DNA of 58,159 bases from a bacterium (GTDB lineage Bacteria > Actinomycetota > Acidimicrobiia > Spongiisociales > Spongiisociaceae): positions 1-58,159 of the forward strand of contig JAPPGV010000079.1 of assembly GCA_028821235.1 (NCBI GenBank), read 5' to 3'. The notes under the pieces were generated by a model. That model had not been told where the DNA came from and did not search any database. It was given only the letters and a program-made list of their open reading frames with translations. Of this stretch, positions 25,192 to 34,311 are shown one piece after another (the first letter of the stretch is position 1; each line of letters starts with the position of its first letter). The position numbers were made by a program, and so were the translations under genes.

Positions 25192-25971
25192 TCAATAGTT
25201 GCTCCAGCCCCCGTCCACCGTTATCACCTGACCCGTGATGAAGTCGCTGGCAGAACTCGCCAGGAACTGGCAGGCGGCAGCGATGTCGTCCGGCATCCCG
25301 CGCCAGGGGAGCGACTGCACCTGCTGCATCCACTTGAGGGTGGCGGCCGGGTCTCCGCCCTCCTCCTGCTCCCGCTCCACCACGATCGCGCCGGGGACGA
25401 CGCAGTTGACCCGGATGCCGTTGGCACCCTCCGCCCGCGCCAGCGAGCGGGTGAAAGAGATGAGCCCGCTCTTCGATGTGACGTAGTGGAGCGCACGCGG
25501 GTCTCCGGTGTTGGCCATGACCGACCCGATGGTGATGACCTTGCCGTACGAACGCCGCCGCATGCCTCCGATCGCATGGCGCGCCAGCACGAAGACCCCG
25601 CGGAGGTTGACCTCCATCACGTGGTCCCACTCTTCAACCGTGATCTCGTCCCAGGGCAGCTTGTCGGTGGCGGCCGCGTTGGCGATGACCGTGTCCACAC
25701 CCGGGGGGAACGTGGCCTCGATCAACCGCACGGCGGCGGCGGTCTGGGCGTCGTCGGCCGCATCGGCGGTGATCGGCAGCACCCGGTCCTCGCCCAACTC
25801 CTCCACCAGCGCGGCCGAGAGGAGCTCGTTCCGATCGGAACCCCGATGGGTAAGGGCCACGCGTGCTCCGGAGGCCACGAACCGCCGCACTATCGCGGCG
25901 CCGATGCCTCTTGTGGCCCCCGTCACGAGCGCCACCCTGCCCTCCAGCGAGAAGTCCGCGTCGCCGCGCAA
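25192..25971 (-). CDS. SDR family oxidoreductase
   Basis: A 259-residue classical SDR with TGATRGIGAA near residue 17, ANAAATD near 95, Ser in TIGSVMAN near 147 and Y-V-T-S-K near 162. It is the first gene of the minus-strand run and is divergent from the D-aminoacylase gene, with about 110 bases between them that must hold both promoters. A TTG start is used, preceded by GGAGGTGAC. Substrate unknown; a hydroxyacid or sugar alcohol is possible from the neighbours. Confidence 0.85.
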   Translation of the reverse strand: MRGDADFSLEGRVALVTGATRGIGAAIVRRFVASGARVALTHRGSDRNELLSAALVEELGEDRVLPITADAADDAQTAAAVRLIEATFPPGVDTVIANAAATDKLPWDEITVEEWDHVMEVNLRGVFVLARHAIGGMRRRSYGKVITIGSVMANTGDPRALHYVTSKSGLISFTRSLARAEGANGIRVNCVVPGAIVVEREQEEGGDPAATLKWMQQVQSLPWRGMPDDIAAACQFLASSASDFITGQVITVDGGWSNY

Positions 25972-26046
25972 GTCACCTCCCAGGCGCCGTCACCGATACG
26001 CGGCGACGATAATCAGCCCATCGCTCCTCCGGCGGTCTGGCAGGGT

Positions 26047-26079
26047 TATCCTGCTGCGCCTACCGGAACTGAGGGACGC
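26047..26079 (+). promoter_or_regulatory. -10-like box and ribosome site of the D-aminoacylase gene
   Basis: TATCCT at 26047-26052 resembles an actinobacterial -10 box, and GAGGG ends six bases before ATG 26081. This pair sets the start of the D-aminoacylase gene; the reading frame is open for 190 codons upstream, but that stretch is antisense to the SDR gene. The -35 region is not clear. Confidence 0.4.
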
Positions 26080-26080
26080 A

Positions 26081-27661
26081 ATGTTCGATCTGCTCTTCCG
26101 TAACGCGACCCTCGTCGACGGAACCGGATCGCCTCCGAAGCGCGCCGACGTCGGCGTGAACGGCGACCGGATCGAGGCGGTGGGGTCGATCTCCACGGAC
26201 GCGGAGGCCCTGAGGATGCTCGATGTCACCGGGAAGGTCCTGTGCCCGGGCTTCATCGACATCCACACCCACTCGGACCTGAGCCTGCTGGCCGACGGGA
26301 CCGGGGAGAGCAAGCTCCGCCAGGGAGTGACCACGGAGGTGGTCGGCAACTGCTCCTTCTCGGCGTTCCCGATAGAGCCCTCCCGGCTTCACCTGCACTC
26401 CGATCATCTGGCCCGGGTGACCAGCCCCGTCACGCCGGACTGGGTAGATCTCGACGGGTACGCCGCGGCCCTTGAAGAGGCGGGACTGGCGATCAACGTC
26501 GCTCCGCTGGCCGGCCACGGGACGCTGCGGGTGGCGGCGATCGGCATAGACAGCAGGCCCCCCACCGGCGACGAGTTGGCCCGGATGGTCAGTGACCTCG
26601 AGTGCGCGCTCGACCAGGGGGCCTTCGGGATGAGTACGGGGCTGACGCATGTGCCCAGTTCCTACGCCGCTTTCGACGAGATAGCGGAGCTGGCCCGGGT
26701 CCTGGCGCGCCGGGAGGCCCTGTACGCCACCCATTCGAGACCGCATGAGGACCGGGAACGGGGCGCCGTCGGCGAGGCCGTCGACATAGGACGGCTAACG
26801 GGAGTGACGGTGGAGTTCAGCCACCTGGCCATCAACGACCCGGAACTCTGGAACACGGGTGAGCGCGTGCTGGAGCTCTTCTCGGAGGCGAGGGAGTCCG
26901 GCGTGGACATCTTCTTCGATGTCTACCCCTACGACGCATCATCGTCCTCCCTGACCCAGTACCTGCCGCCCTGGGTTCAGGAGGGAGGAACGGAGGCCAT
27001 GCGGTCCCGCCTGGCGGATCCGGCCACCAGAACGCGGGCGCTCCACGACATGACTCGGGGCTGGTTCGGAGGCATACCCTGGCTGTTCGACCGGTTCGTG
27101 ATCAGCGAGTGCCCGGACGGCTTCGGAGTCTCCCGGTCTCTGGAGGAGCTGTCAGCCGAGGCCGGCGCCGACCCGTACGAGATGACGCTGGAACTGTGCG
27201 AACGCTACGGCAACCTGGCACAGGTGGTCCTGTTCTACCGGACCGAACAGGACGTCCAGACCTTCCTGGCCGATCCGCTGGCCGTGGTGGGTTCCGACGG
27301 GAACGCCGTGCCGCTCCACCAGCCGAGCGCCCGGCCCCACCCGCGCTTCTTCGGCACGTTCCCGCGGGTTCTCGGAAGGTACGTGCGGGAAAGGCAGATC
27401 CTGACCCTGGAGGACGCTGTACGCAAGATGTCGGGTGAACCCGCCCGGCGGCTGGGGCTCGAGGGACGGGGAACGGTCAGGGAGGGGAAGATCGCGGATC
27501 TGGTCGTCTTCGATCCCGAGACCGTGAGGGACACCACCGGTTTCGGCCAGGTTCCCGCCGCGCCGGTCGGAATCGAAACGGTGGTGGTGGCGGGGAGGGT
27601 CCTGCTGGAGGATGGCGCCGTCTCCACCGAACGGCCGGGACGGGTGCTGCGCAGGAACTGA
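26081..27661 (+). CDS. D-aminoacylase (N-acyl-D-amino-acid deacylase)
   Basis: A 526-residue amidohydrolase of the D-aminoacylase type. PGFIDIHTHSDLS near residue 60 gives the metal-binding HxH, GNCSFS near 95 the metal-bridging cysteine found in this family, YATHSRPHED and EFSHLAIND the further histidines, and VGSDGNAVP the late aspartate. All expected ligands are present. These enzymes remove the acyl group from N-acyl-D-amino acids, giving free D-amino acids. It is followed by an M81 peptidase gene in the same direction (106 bases) and faces the SDR/SMP-30/RidA run, so it is probably central to the catabolic island. Confidence 0.88.
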   Translation: MFDLLFRNATLVDGTGSPPKRADVGVNGDRIEAVGSISTDAEALRMLDVTGKVLCPGFIDIHTHSDLSLLADGTGESKLRQGVTTEVVGNCSFSAFPIEPSRLHLHSDHLARVTSPVTPDWVDLDGYAAALEEAGLAINVAPLAGHGTLRVAAIGIDSRPPTGDELARMVSDLECALDQGAFGMSTGLTHVPSSYAAFDEIAELARVLARREALYATHSRPHEDRERGAVGEAVDIGRLTGVTVEFSHLAINDPELWNTGERVLELFSEARESGVDIFFDVYPYDASSSSLTQYLPPWVQEGGTEAMRSRLADPATRTRALHDMTRGWFGGIPWLFDRFVISECPDGFGVSRSLEELSAEAGADPYEMTLELCERYGNLAQVVLFYRTEQDVQTFLADPLAVVGSDGNAVPLHQPSARPHPRFFGTFPRVLGRYVRERQILTLEDAVRKMSGEPARRLGLEGRGTVREGKIADLVVFDPETVRDTTGFGQVPAAPVGIETVVVAGRVLLEDGAVSTERPGRVLRRN

Positions 27662-27766
27662 GGCGGGCCGTACCGACGCCCCTCCCGCGTCCGTAGCCGT
27701 CGCGGGTCGCCGGTCCGCCCGGTATTGTCGGAAGCCGGACAGACCCCGCCGTGCGAAGGAGCGAGC

Positions 27767-29254
27767 TTGCGGATCGCAGTACTTGGCCTCAGCCACGAGT
27801 CCAACACCTACTCTCCCGTACCGGCGAGCCTCGATCGGTGGCTTGCGGCCGGTCCCGTGGAAGGCGCCGGCCTGTTCGACCGCTACGCCTCCTCGGAGGC
27901 GAGCCTGGCCGGATACCTGGAGCTGGCCTCGGAGCCCGGAATCGACCTGGTACCGCTGGTCTTCTACGACCTCACGCCCATGGGCGCCATCACGGCCGAG
28001 GCCTTCGAGACCATGGCCGGACGGCTCGTCGCCGAACTCGAGCGGCACGGACCCTGGGACGCCATACTGCTCGCCCTGCACGGTGCGGCCGTCTCGGAGG
28101 GTTACCGCGACGCAGACGGGGAGATCCTGAGGCGGGTGCGCTCCCTCGTCGGTCCCGACGTTCCCATCGGCCTGGTGCTGGACATGCATGCCAACATCTC
28201 CCCGGCCATCGTCGAGCACGCCACGCTGGTCACCACGTACATGACCAATCCCCACCTGGATGCCCGGCGGCGTGCCCGGCTCGCGGCCGACCTCACCCTG
28301 AAGACCGCCCGGGGGGAGATCCAGCCCGTCATGGCCCTGGAGATGCCTCCCCTCGCCGTCAACATCCTGCGGCAGGGCACCGACGACTCCCCGATGCGGG
28401 AGCTCGTCGCGCTGGCCCATGAACAGGCGCAACACCCGGGGGTCCTGGCCATGAACGTTGCCGAAGGATTCCCCTACGCCGACGTGGAGGAAATGGGAAT
28501 GGCCTTCCTCTGCGTCACCGACGGGGATCCGAACCTCGCCTCGGAGGCGGCGCGGATCGTGGCGGGCGAGGCTTGGCGAATGCGGAGACAACTCGATGGG
28601 AAAGCGGTCGCGATCGAGGACGCCCTGCTCCGGGCTGCGAACGATGGGCGGCGGCCGATCGTGCTGCTCGACGTGGGCGACAACGTCGGAGGGGGAAGCC
28701 CTGGGGACTCCACCCATGTGCTCGCGGCCGCCCGGCGGCTCGGTATCGGTGGGCTGTTCCAGTCCCTGTGCGACCCGGAGGCGGTTCGGGCCTGCCAGGA
28801 GGCGGGCGTCGGTGGATCGGTCAGCATCTCGGTCGGGGGCAAGACCGACGGCCTGCACGGCGAGCCGGTACCGATCACGGGCACGGTCCGCCTGCTCGAC
28901 GGCGGGAAGTTCGAGGATCCGGGAGCCACACATGGCGGCTTCCGTTTCTACGACGCGGGTGATCGAGCCGTTGTCCATACCACCGAGGGCCACCTGCTCA
29001 TGCTCATCAGCCTGCCGATGGGCAACACCAGCCTCCAGCAGCTGATCAGTGCGGGTATAGATCCCCTGGAACAGCAGGTGATCGTCGCCAAGGGAGTTCA
29101 CTCGCCTCGAGCCGCCTTCGAACCGATCGCGGCGGACATGATCTGGATGGCCACCCCGGGATGCACCACCGCAGACCTGGGCCGGCTCGACTACCGGCAC
29201 CGTCGGAGACCGATGTTCCCGTACGAACCCGAAGCGAGTTACCCCGGGCGTTGA
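27767..29254 (+). CDS. M81 family metallopeptidase (MlrC-like)
   Basis: A 495-residue protein of the MlrC family: N-terminal HESNTYSP near residue 9, LHGAAVSEG near 101, VLDMHANIS near 131 (metal ligands), VGDNVGGGSPGDST near 296, and the C-terminal domain with RFYDAGDRAVVHTTEGH. MlrC is the zinc peptidase that degrades linear microcystin in sphingomonads; relatives are common near Opp/Dpp transporters and are thought to act on peptides or modified amino acids. The TTG start at 27767 follows GAAGGAG by five bases. A second paralogue is encoded at 39001-40479. Confidence 0.85.
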   Translation: MRIAVLGLSHESNTYSPVPASLDRWLAAGPVEGAGLFDRYASSEASLAGYLELASEPGIDLVPLVFYDLTPMGAITAEAFETMAGRLVAELERHGPWDAILLALHGAAVSEGYRDADGEILRRVRSLVGPDVPIGLVLDMHANISPAIVEHATLVTTYMTNPHLDARRRARLAADLTLKTARGEIQPVMALEMPPLAVNILRQGTDDSPMRELVALAHEQAQHPGVLAMNVAEGFPYADVEEMGMAFLCVTDGDPNLASEAARIVAGEAWRMRRQLDGKAVAIEDALLRAANDGRRPIVLLDVGDNVGGGSPGDSTHVLAAARRLGIGGLFQSLCDPEAVRACQEAGVGGSVSISVGGKTDGLHGEPVPITGTVRLLDGGKFEDPGATHGGFRFYDAGDRAVVHTTEGHLLMLISLPMGNTSLQQLISAGIDPLEQQVIVAKGVHSPRAAFEPIAADMIWMATPGCTTADLGRLDYRHRRRPMFPYEPEASYPGR

Positions 29255-29288
29255 CCCTGCGGCCGCAGGTCGGGCGACCGGTGCCGAC

Positions 29289-30554
29289 TCAGAACAGGGT
29301 CCGCGCCACCGAGACAACCCGGTAGTCACGCCCCACGATCGGGATCGCCCTCCACTTGTCGAAGGTGGTGCACGGATGCGAGATGCCGAAACCCACGAGA
29401 TCGCCCACGGCAAGCGGTGTCTCATCCTCCAGGTCGATGAAGGCGTGCTGGTCGTTGAGGGCCACCGTCCGCATCGGTGGCGCGGCCTCGACCATCGCCT
29501 CGTCCTTCGTACGCACCTTCTTGGCGACCGGCAGCATCCCGTCGAAGGAGATGTCGCGGCGGCCCACTCCCACGATCGCCCGGGCCGGTTCCGGCCGGGA
29601 CAGGACCGTCCCCCACACCTCGATGGCGGGGATCAGGTGCTCGGGATAGCCGGTCCTGCCTGTCTCTCCCATGGGGGACGTGCGATGCACCGAGCCGTCG
29701 TCGTGGGTCAGGTAGCAGCCGCTGCGGATCACCACCCGGTTGGGTTGCCCCAGTTCGGCCCGGGACAACCGTGCTACCACCCGGTCGAAGTAGGAGCTGC
29801 CGCCGGCGGTGAGGATCAGGTCGGGACAGGGCTCGAACCACCCGCGCCGGGCTACCTCGCAGGCCAGATCCACCATCTGATCGAGGAACGCGTCGACCAC
29901 CTGGAGGGCGCTGCGGTCACCCTGGGCTCCCAGGATGCCTTCGAATCCGGCGACTCCCGTAAGGGCAAGATGCGCGGAGGAGGCCGCGGCGGACGCCACG
30001 GCCAAGCCCTCATCCATGGTCCTCACGCCCGCCCGCCCTCCGGGGACTCCCATCTCCACCAGGACCGGGAACCGCCGGTCGGGTTGCAACCGCCCCAGGA
30101 CCTCGTCGAAGACGGCCACCCCGTCGAGCGAGTCGACATAGCACATAACGTCGAAGCCGCCGTCCCGGGCTGCGGCCAGCCACTCGATCTCGCCGGGGGA
30201 CACCACCTCATTGGCTATCAGCACCCGGGGAACGCCGCACTCGCGCATGACCATGGCCTGCCAGGTGGTGGCGGCGGTGATCGCCCAGACCCCGTCGTCG
30301 ATCTGCATCCGGAACAGCTCGGCAGACATCGTGGTCTTGCCGTGCGGAGCCAGGTCCACCCCGTTCCGCAGGCAGAACGAGCGCATGGTCCCGCGGTTGT
30401 GGTCTAGGGCCGAGCGCAGGAGCACCGCTATCGGATAGGCGACATCGCTGTCGAAGATCGACCATCCGGCCCTGCCCCCGGCACGGAGCGGAAACCCCTT
30501 CGGCCGGGCGGCGTCCGGATTGCTCGCGCCGGCAGGCTCGATCAGTTCATGCAC
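29289..30554 (-). CDS. D-serine dehydratase/D-threonine aldolase-like PLP enzyme
   Basis: A 421-residue fold-type III PLP protein. The PLP lysine lies in LAPHGKTTMSAELF near residue 73, the alanine-racemase-like barrel covers ~35-290, and the C-terminal domain carries GISHPCTTFDKW with the His-x-Cys pair that binds zinc in eukaryotic-type D-serine dehydratases. Related bacterial proteins deaminate D-amino acids or cleave D-3-hydroxy amino acids. In this island it would take the D-amino acids set free by the D-aminoacylase; RidA would then clear the imine. Its ATG overlaps the end of the ABC ATPase gene by eight bases. Confidence 0.82.
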   Translation of the reverse strand: MHELIEPAGASNPDAARPKGFPLRAGGRAGWSIFDSDVAYPIAVLLRSALDHNRGTMRSFCLRNGVDLAPHGKTTMSAELFRMQIDDGVWAITAATTWQAMVMRECGVPRVLIANEVVSPGEIEWLAAARDGGFDVMCYVDSLDGVAVFDEVLGRLQPDRRFPVLVEMGVPGGRAGVRTMDEGLAVASAAASSAHLALTGVAGFEGILGAQGDRSALQVVDAFLDQMVDLACEVARRGWFEPCPDLILTAGGSSYFDRVVARLSRAELGQPNRVVIRSGCYLTHDDGSVHRTSPMGETGRTGYPEHLIPAIEVWGTVLSRPEPARAIVGVGRRDISFDGMLPVAKKVRTKDEAMVEAAPPMRTVALNDQHAFIDLEDETPLAVGDLVGFGISHPCTTFDKWRAIPIVGRDYRVVSVARTLF

Positions 30555-31323
30555 GGAGGCTGACGGCCCGCGCCGAATGGACGAGCGCGGCGGTGTAGGG
30601 GTCGGAGGGGCGGCTGAGCACGTCGGTCATGGGCCCGGCCTCCACGATTATGCCGTCCTTCATGACGATCACCTGCTCGGAGACCCTGCTGATGACCGCC
30701 AGGTCGTGCGAGACCATCACCAGGGCCAGGCCGAGTTGCTCCCGCAGGTCCATGAGCAGGTTGAGCACCTGTGCCTGCACCGAGACGTCGAGGGCGCTGG
30801 TCGGCTCGTCGGCATAGAGGACGTCGGGCTCGACCGAAAGGGCACGGGCCACCCCCACCCGTTGCAGCTGCCCGCCGGACAGCTGGTGCGGGAATCTGGG
30901 GAGAACCTCGTCGGTGAGTCCCACCCGCTCGAGCCAGCCGATCATCTCGGTGTCGGTGGGCACGCGGCGCTCGATCGCCCGGACCGGCTGGCTCAACGAC
31001 CGGCGGATGCTCATGCGTGGATCGAGGGATCGCCGGGGACTTTGGAACACGATCTGGTTCCGCCTACGAAGCTCCCGCGGGTCGTTCGCGAGCCAGTCCC
31101 CCAGCTCCCGCCCGTCGAAGATGACATCGCCCTCCTGGTGGATGAGGAGACCACACAGAACCCGGACCAGGGTCGATTTTCCCGACCCCGACTCACCGAC
31201 CACGCCCACGGCCGATCCCGCTTCGATGGACAGGTCGAGATCCTCGAGCGTCCACGGCAGGGCGCCGCGTCCCCGCACGCTCGGGTAGCGGAAGTGCAGC
31301 CCTCGGGCCTCAACTAGCGGCAT
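30547..31323 (-). CDS. Opp/Dpp ABC transporter ATP-binding protein (second ATPase)
   Basis: A 258-residue ABC ATPase with Walker A GESGSGKST near residue 41, Q-loop VFQSPRRSLDPRM, signature LSGGQLQRV and Walker B VLYADEPTSALD, then the H-loop VSHD. It is of the DppF/OppF type. It overlaps the upstream ATPase gene by 14 bases and the downstream PLP gene by eight, so the whole run is one operon. Together with its partner it should power import of oligopeptides or similar compounds by the two permeases. Confidence 0.9.
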   Translation of the reverse strand: MPLVEARGLHFRYPSVRGRGALPWTLEDLDLSIEAGSAVGVVGESGSGKSTLVRVLCGLLIHQEGDVIFDGRELGDWLANDPRELRRRNQIVFQSPRRSLDPRMSIRRSLSQPVRAIERRVPTDTEMIGWLERVGLTDEVLPRFPHQLSGGQLQRVGVARALSVEPDVLYADEPTSALDVSVQAQVLNLLMDLREQLGLALVMVSHDLAVISRVSEQVIVMKDGIIVEAGPMTDVLSRPSDPYTAALVHSARAVSLRA

Positions 31324-32308
31324 CGAGGTCTCCCTCCGAGCCGGCCACGACCTCGATCGGGTTCCAACACTTGAAGATGTGACCGTCGCCCGCCACCGAT
31401 ATCTCGGGGGGTTGCGCGCACGAAGCGATCTCCGCGCTGCACCGACCCCGGAACCGGCAGCCGGACGGGAACCTGTCCAGGGCCGGCACCGAGCCGGGGA
31501 TGACGTCGAGCTGCCGGCCCACGATCTCGCCGAGATGCTCGTCATCGGCGATACCGGGGTTGGCGGACACCAGCGCCTGGGTGTAGCGGTGCCGCGCCTG
31601 CCTGATCACCGTCCGAGCCGGACCGAGTTCGACCAGCTGGCCACCGTAGACGACGCCTATCACCTCACTGATCGTCTGGATGACACCGAGGTCGTGGCTG
31701 ACGAAGAGCAGGCCCATCTTGCGCTCGACGCTCAGCTCACGCAGCAGCGAGAGAATGCCGCTCTGGACCGTGACGTCCAGCGCCGTGGTCGGCTCGTCGG
31801 CGATAAGCAGCTTCGGGTCACAGGCGATCGCTATCGCTATCAGGACGCGTTGTTGCTGACCTCCCGACAGCTGGTGCGGGTACCGGCGCATCAGGGTTCT
31901 TGCATCGGGTAGATGGACCTGGGTGAGCAGTTGGAGAACGCGTGCGCGCAACCGGTCGCGGGGAAGATCCATATGCAGACGGATCGCCTCGGCCACCTGG
32001 CGACCGACCCGCATCATCGGATTGAGCGCCTTGGCGGGATCCTGGAAGATCACCCCGATGTCGCGGCCGCGCACCTCGGCGAGCCGGCGATCGCTCAAGC
32101 CGACCAGTTCCCGGTCATTGAAACGGACCGATCCCGACACGACGGCGGTGCTGGGCTGCAGGCCGACGATGCTCATGGCCGTCATCGTCTTCCCCGACCC
32201 GGACTCGCCCACGATCCCCAGGCGAGTACCGGCCGGGATATCGAGCCGCTCGACGGAGACGATGGTGTGGCGACCGATGGCCACGTCGAGGTCTCGGATC
32301 TCGAGCAT
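31310..32308 (-). CDS. Opp/Dpp ABC transporter ATP-binding protein (first ATPase)
   Basis: A 332-residue DppD/OppD-type ATPase. Walker A GESGSGKTM near residue 36, signature LSGGQQQRV near 154, Walker B LLIADEPTTALD near 174, H-loop VSHD. The C-terminus carries the oligopeptide-transporter extension with CRFRGRCSAEIASC near 290-305, whose four-cysteine pattern matches the iron-sulfur-type cluster site of this subfamily. The start ATG overlaps the stop of the permease gene (TGATG). Confidence 0.9.
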   Translation of the reverse strand: MLEIRDLDVAIGRHTIVSVERLDIPAGTRLGIVGESGSGKTMTAMSIVGLQPSTAVVSGSVRFNDRELVGLSDRRLAEVRGRDIGVIFQDPAKALNPMMRVGRQVAEAIRLHMDLPRDRLRARVLQLLTQVHLPDARTLMRRYPHQLSGGQQQRVLIAIAIACDPKLLIADEPTTALDVTVQSGILSLLRELSVERKMGLLFVSHDLGVIQTISEVIGVVYGGQLVELGPARTVIRQARHRYTQALVSANPGIADDEHLGEIVGRQLDVIPGSVPALDRFPSGCRFRGRCSAEIASCAQPPEISVAGDGHIFKCWNPIEVVAGSEGDLDAAS

Positions 32309-33183
32309 CAGATGAGCCCCGAGCGCGAAGCCTGCTGCGGATCGAGGATGGTGCGCAGCCCGTCCCCGAGGAGGTTGAACCCGAGCACGGTGAGGACGAT
32401 TGCCACGCCGGGGAAGAACATCAGCGTCGGGGCTGCCTCGAGCAGGGGCTGGGACTCCTGTAGCAGTCTTCCCCAGGAGGCGGTGGGCGGCTGAGCGCCT
32501 ATGCCGAGGAAGGCCAGGGCCGCCTCGATCAGGATTGCTGCGGCGAACATGACCGAGCCCAGCACGATCAGGAGGGGGGCAATGTTGGGCGTCACATGGT
32601 GCAAGAGCACGTACCACTTGGTGCGGCCGTAGGCGTAGGCCGCCTCCACGTAGTCGAGCGCCAGGATCTGGCGGGCGGGGCCGATCGTCACCCTGGCCGC
32701 GATCGGGATGAACCAGAAGGTGATCGCCACGATCGCCGCCTGGTTGCCGGGCCCGGTCGATGTCGCCAGCACCAGGGCTATCAGGATTCCGGGCAGCGCT
32801 ACGCCGACGTCGATCAGCCGGGACAGCACGTTCCGCCAGAAGGGACCGGCACCGGCGGTCAGGAGCCCGAGCAGGGCGCCCACCACGATCGCCACGAATG
32901 TGGACAGCAGGCTGACGTACAGGGAGTTGCGAGCGCCCGCCATGAGTTGGCTGAGGACGTCGCGGCCGAACTTGTCGGTACCGAACACGTATCTCTCGCT
33001 CCCCGGCGGCAGCAGGCGGTCCGCGACGACCAGTTTCAGGGGGTCATGCGGCGTCCACACGTACGAGAGGAGGGCGATGAACAGGAAGGAGCCGACGAGG
33101 GTTCCGCCGATGATCAGCGGCAAGGGTAACCGCAGGACGCGACGCCACAACGGCGGTCTGGATCGGGCGCGCTCGTCAAGCAA
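32308..33183 (-). CDS. Opp/Dpp ABC transporter permease (DppC-like)
   Basis: A 291-residue inner-membrane permease with an N-terminal anchor (LIIGGTLVGSFLFIALLSYV) and about five further membrane segments. The BPD transport signature is the segment DYVEAAYAYGRTKWYVLLHH near residue 175. FGTDKFGRDVLSQLMAGARN near 70 is typical of the DppC branch. Starts with TTG and overlaps the DppB gene by eight bases, so it is translated from the same message. Confidence 0.9.
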   Translation of the reverse strand: MLDERARSRPPLWRRVLRLPLPLIIGGTLVGSFLFIALLSYVWTPHDPLKLVVADRLLPPGSERYVFGTDKFGRDVLSQLMAGARNSLYVSLLSTFVAIVVGALLGLLTAGAGPFWRNVLSRLIDVGVALPGILIALVLATSTGPGNQAAIVAITFWFIPIAARVTIGPARQILALDYVEAAYAYGRTKWYVLLHHVTPNIAPLLIVLGSVMFAAAILIEAALAFLGIGAQPPTASWGRLLQESQPLLEAAPTLMFFPGVAIVLTVLGFNLLGDGLRTILDPQQASRSGLI

Positions 33184-34141
33184 TTGCCTTGCCTCCCTGG
33201 CTATCGCGAATCCTGGGATCGATGAGTACGTAGGCGATGTCCATGAGGAAGTTCATCACGAGAATCATCAACAGGATGACCAGGATCAGCGACTGCACGA
33301 CTATCACCTCGCGGCCGAGTACCGAGGTGACCAGAAGGCGCCCGATGCCGGGGATCACGAACACGTTCTCGATCACCACCGTGCCGGCCATGAGGGCGCC
33401 GAGCTGCAGGGTGCCGACGGTCACCAGCGAAACCGAGGCGTTCCGCACCCCGTGGACGCGGGCCGCGCCGCGCCGGGTACGCCCCTTGGCCATGGCGGTG
33501 CGGATGAAGTCCTCACCCATCACGTCGAGCATGGCTGAGCGGACATAGCGGGTCAGCACCGACGTGATCCCCAGGGAGAGGGCCAGCGTCGGCAGCACGA
33601 GCCCTTTCACCGCCTCGACCAGGTCTTCGAACGGGGAAATGTAGCCGCCGGTGGGGAACCACCCGAGCCGGATGCCGAAGACCAGGACCATGATGAGTCC
33701 CGCCCAGAACGCCGGTATGGCGATGCCGATCTGGCTGGCGACGTCTATGACCCCGCCGCGGAGCTTCTTGACCTGGATGGCCGAGTACGTCCCGAGCGCC
33801 AGGGCAGCCGGGATCGAGATGAGCAGTGAGCCGAAGGCCAGCAACGTGGTCGGGCCGAGCCGCCGCAGGATCTCGTCGAAGATGTCGAAACGCGCCGAGT
33901 AGGAAGTGCCGAGATCTCCCGTGAACACTCCGCCCAGCCAGCTGAAGTACTGGACGTACCATGGGGCATTGAGGCCCAACTCCTCCTGAAGGGCCTCCAA
34001 GGCGCCGGGGGTAGCGTACTGGCCCAGGATGACGTGCGCGACATTGCCGCCGATGGAGCGCAGCAGGCCGAAGACGATCATCGATCCCACGAAGGCGGCC
34101 AGGACCAGTGATAGGACGGACCGGGTGATCACGCGCGCCAC
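33176..34141 (-). CDS. Opp/Dpp ABC transporter permease (DppB-like)
   Basis: A 321-residue permease with six membrane segments. The N-terminus ITRSVLSLVLAAFVGSMIVF and the stretch YVQYFSWLGGVFTGDLGTSY near residue 62 are typical of DppB. The EAA-type loop near 215-240 contains VMGEDFIRTAMAKGRTRR. GTG start with GGGGAGG upstream. It is separated from the binding-protein gene by 170 bases that hold a hairpin. Confidence 0.9.
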   Translation of the reverse strand: MARVITRSVLSLVLAAFVGSMIVFGLLRSIGGNVAHVILGQYATPGALEALQEELGLNAPWYVQYFSWLGGVFTGDLGTSYSARFDIFDEILRRLGPTTLLAFGSLLISIPAALALGTYSAIQVKKLRGGVIDVASQIGIAIPAFWAGLIMVLVFGIRLGWFPTGGYISPFEDLVEAVKGLVLPTLALSLGITSVLTRYVRSAMLDVMGEDFIRTAMAKGRTRRGAARVHGVRNASVSLVTVGTLQLGALMAGTVVIENVFVIPGIGRLLVTSVLGREVIVVQSLILVILLMILVMNFLMDIAYVLIDPRIRDSQGGKAIA

Positions 34142-34228
34142 GCGAACCTCCCCCTAGGAGGGTGTGTCCTCAGGGGTATACCACACCGCGGCGCCCGGCG
34201 GGACAGCGGGCCGGCGGGAGAAAGCCGA

Positions 34229-34262
34229 GTGGGGGTCCGCCAAACCAATGGCGAACCCCCAC
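34229..34262 (-). terminator. intercistronic hairpin between binding protein and permease genes
   Basis: GTGGGGGTCCGCC, an eight-base loop and GGCGAACCCCCAC form a ~13-base-pair stem with one mismatch, 50 bases after the stop of the substrate-binding protein gene. Hairpins at this place commonly protect or partly terminate the message so that the binding protein is made in excess over the permeases. No U-run follows, so partial attenuation or mRNA stabilisation is more likely than full termination. Confidence 0.5.
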
Positions 34263-34311
34263 CGTGGTTCGGTAACCCCGAGGCCCACACTTGTCAGGCT
34301 TCAGCCATCCT

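Noticed and set aside
27152-29425. 757-codon open frame antisense to the D-aminoacylase and M81 genes
   Set aside because: It has shadow composition and spans two well-supported genes and their intergenic gap.
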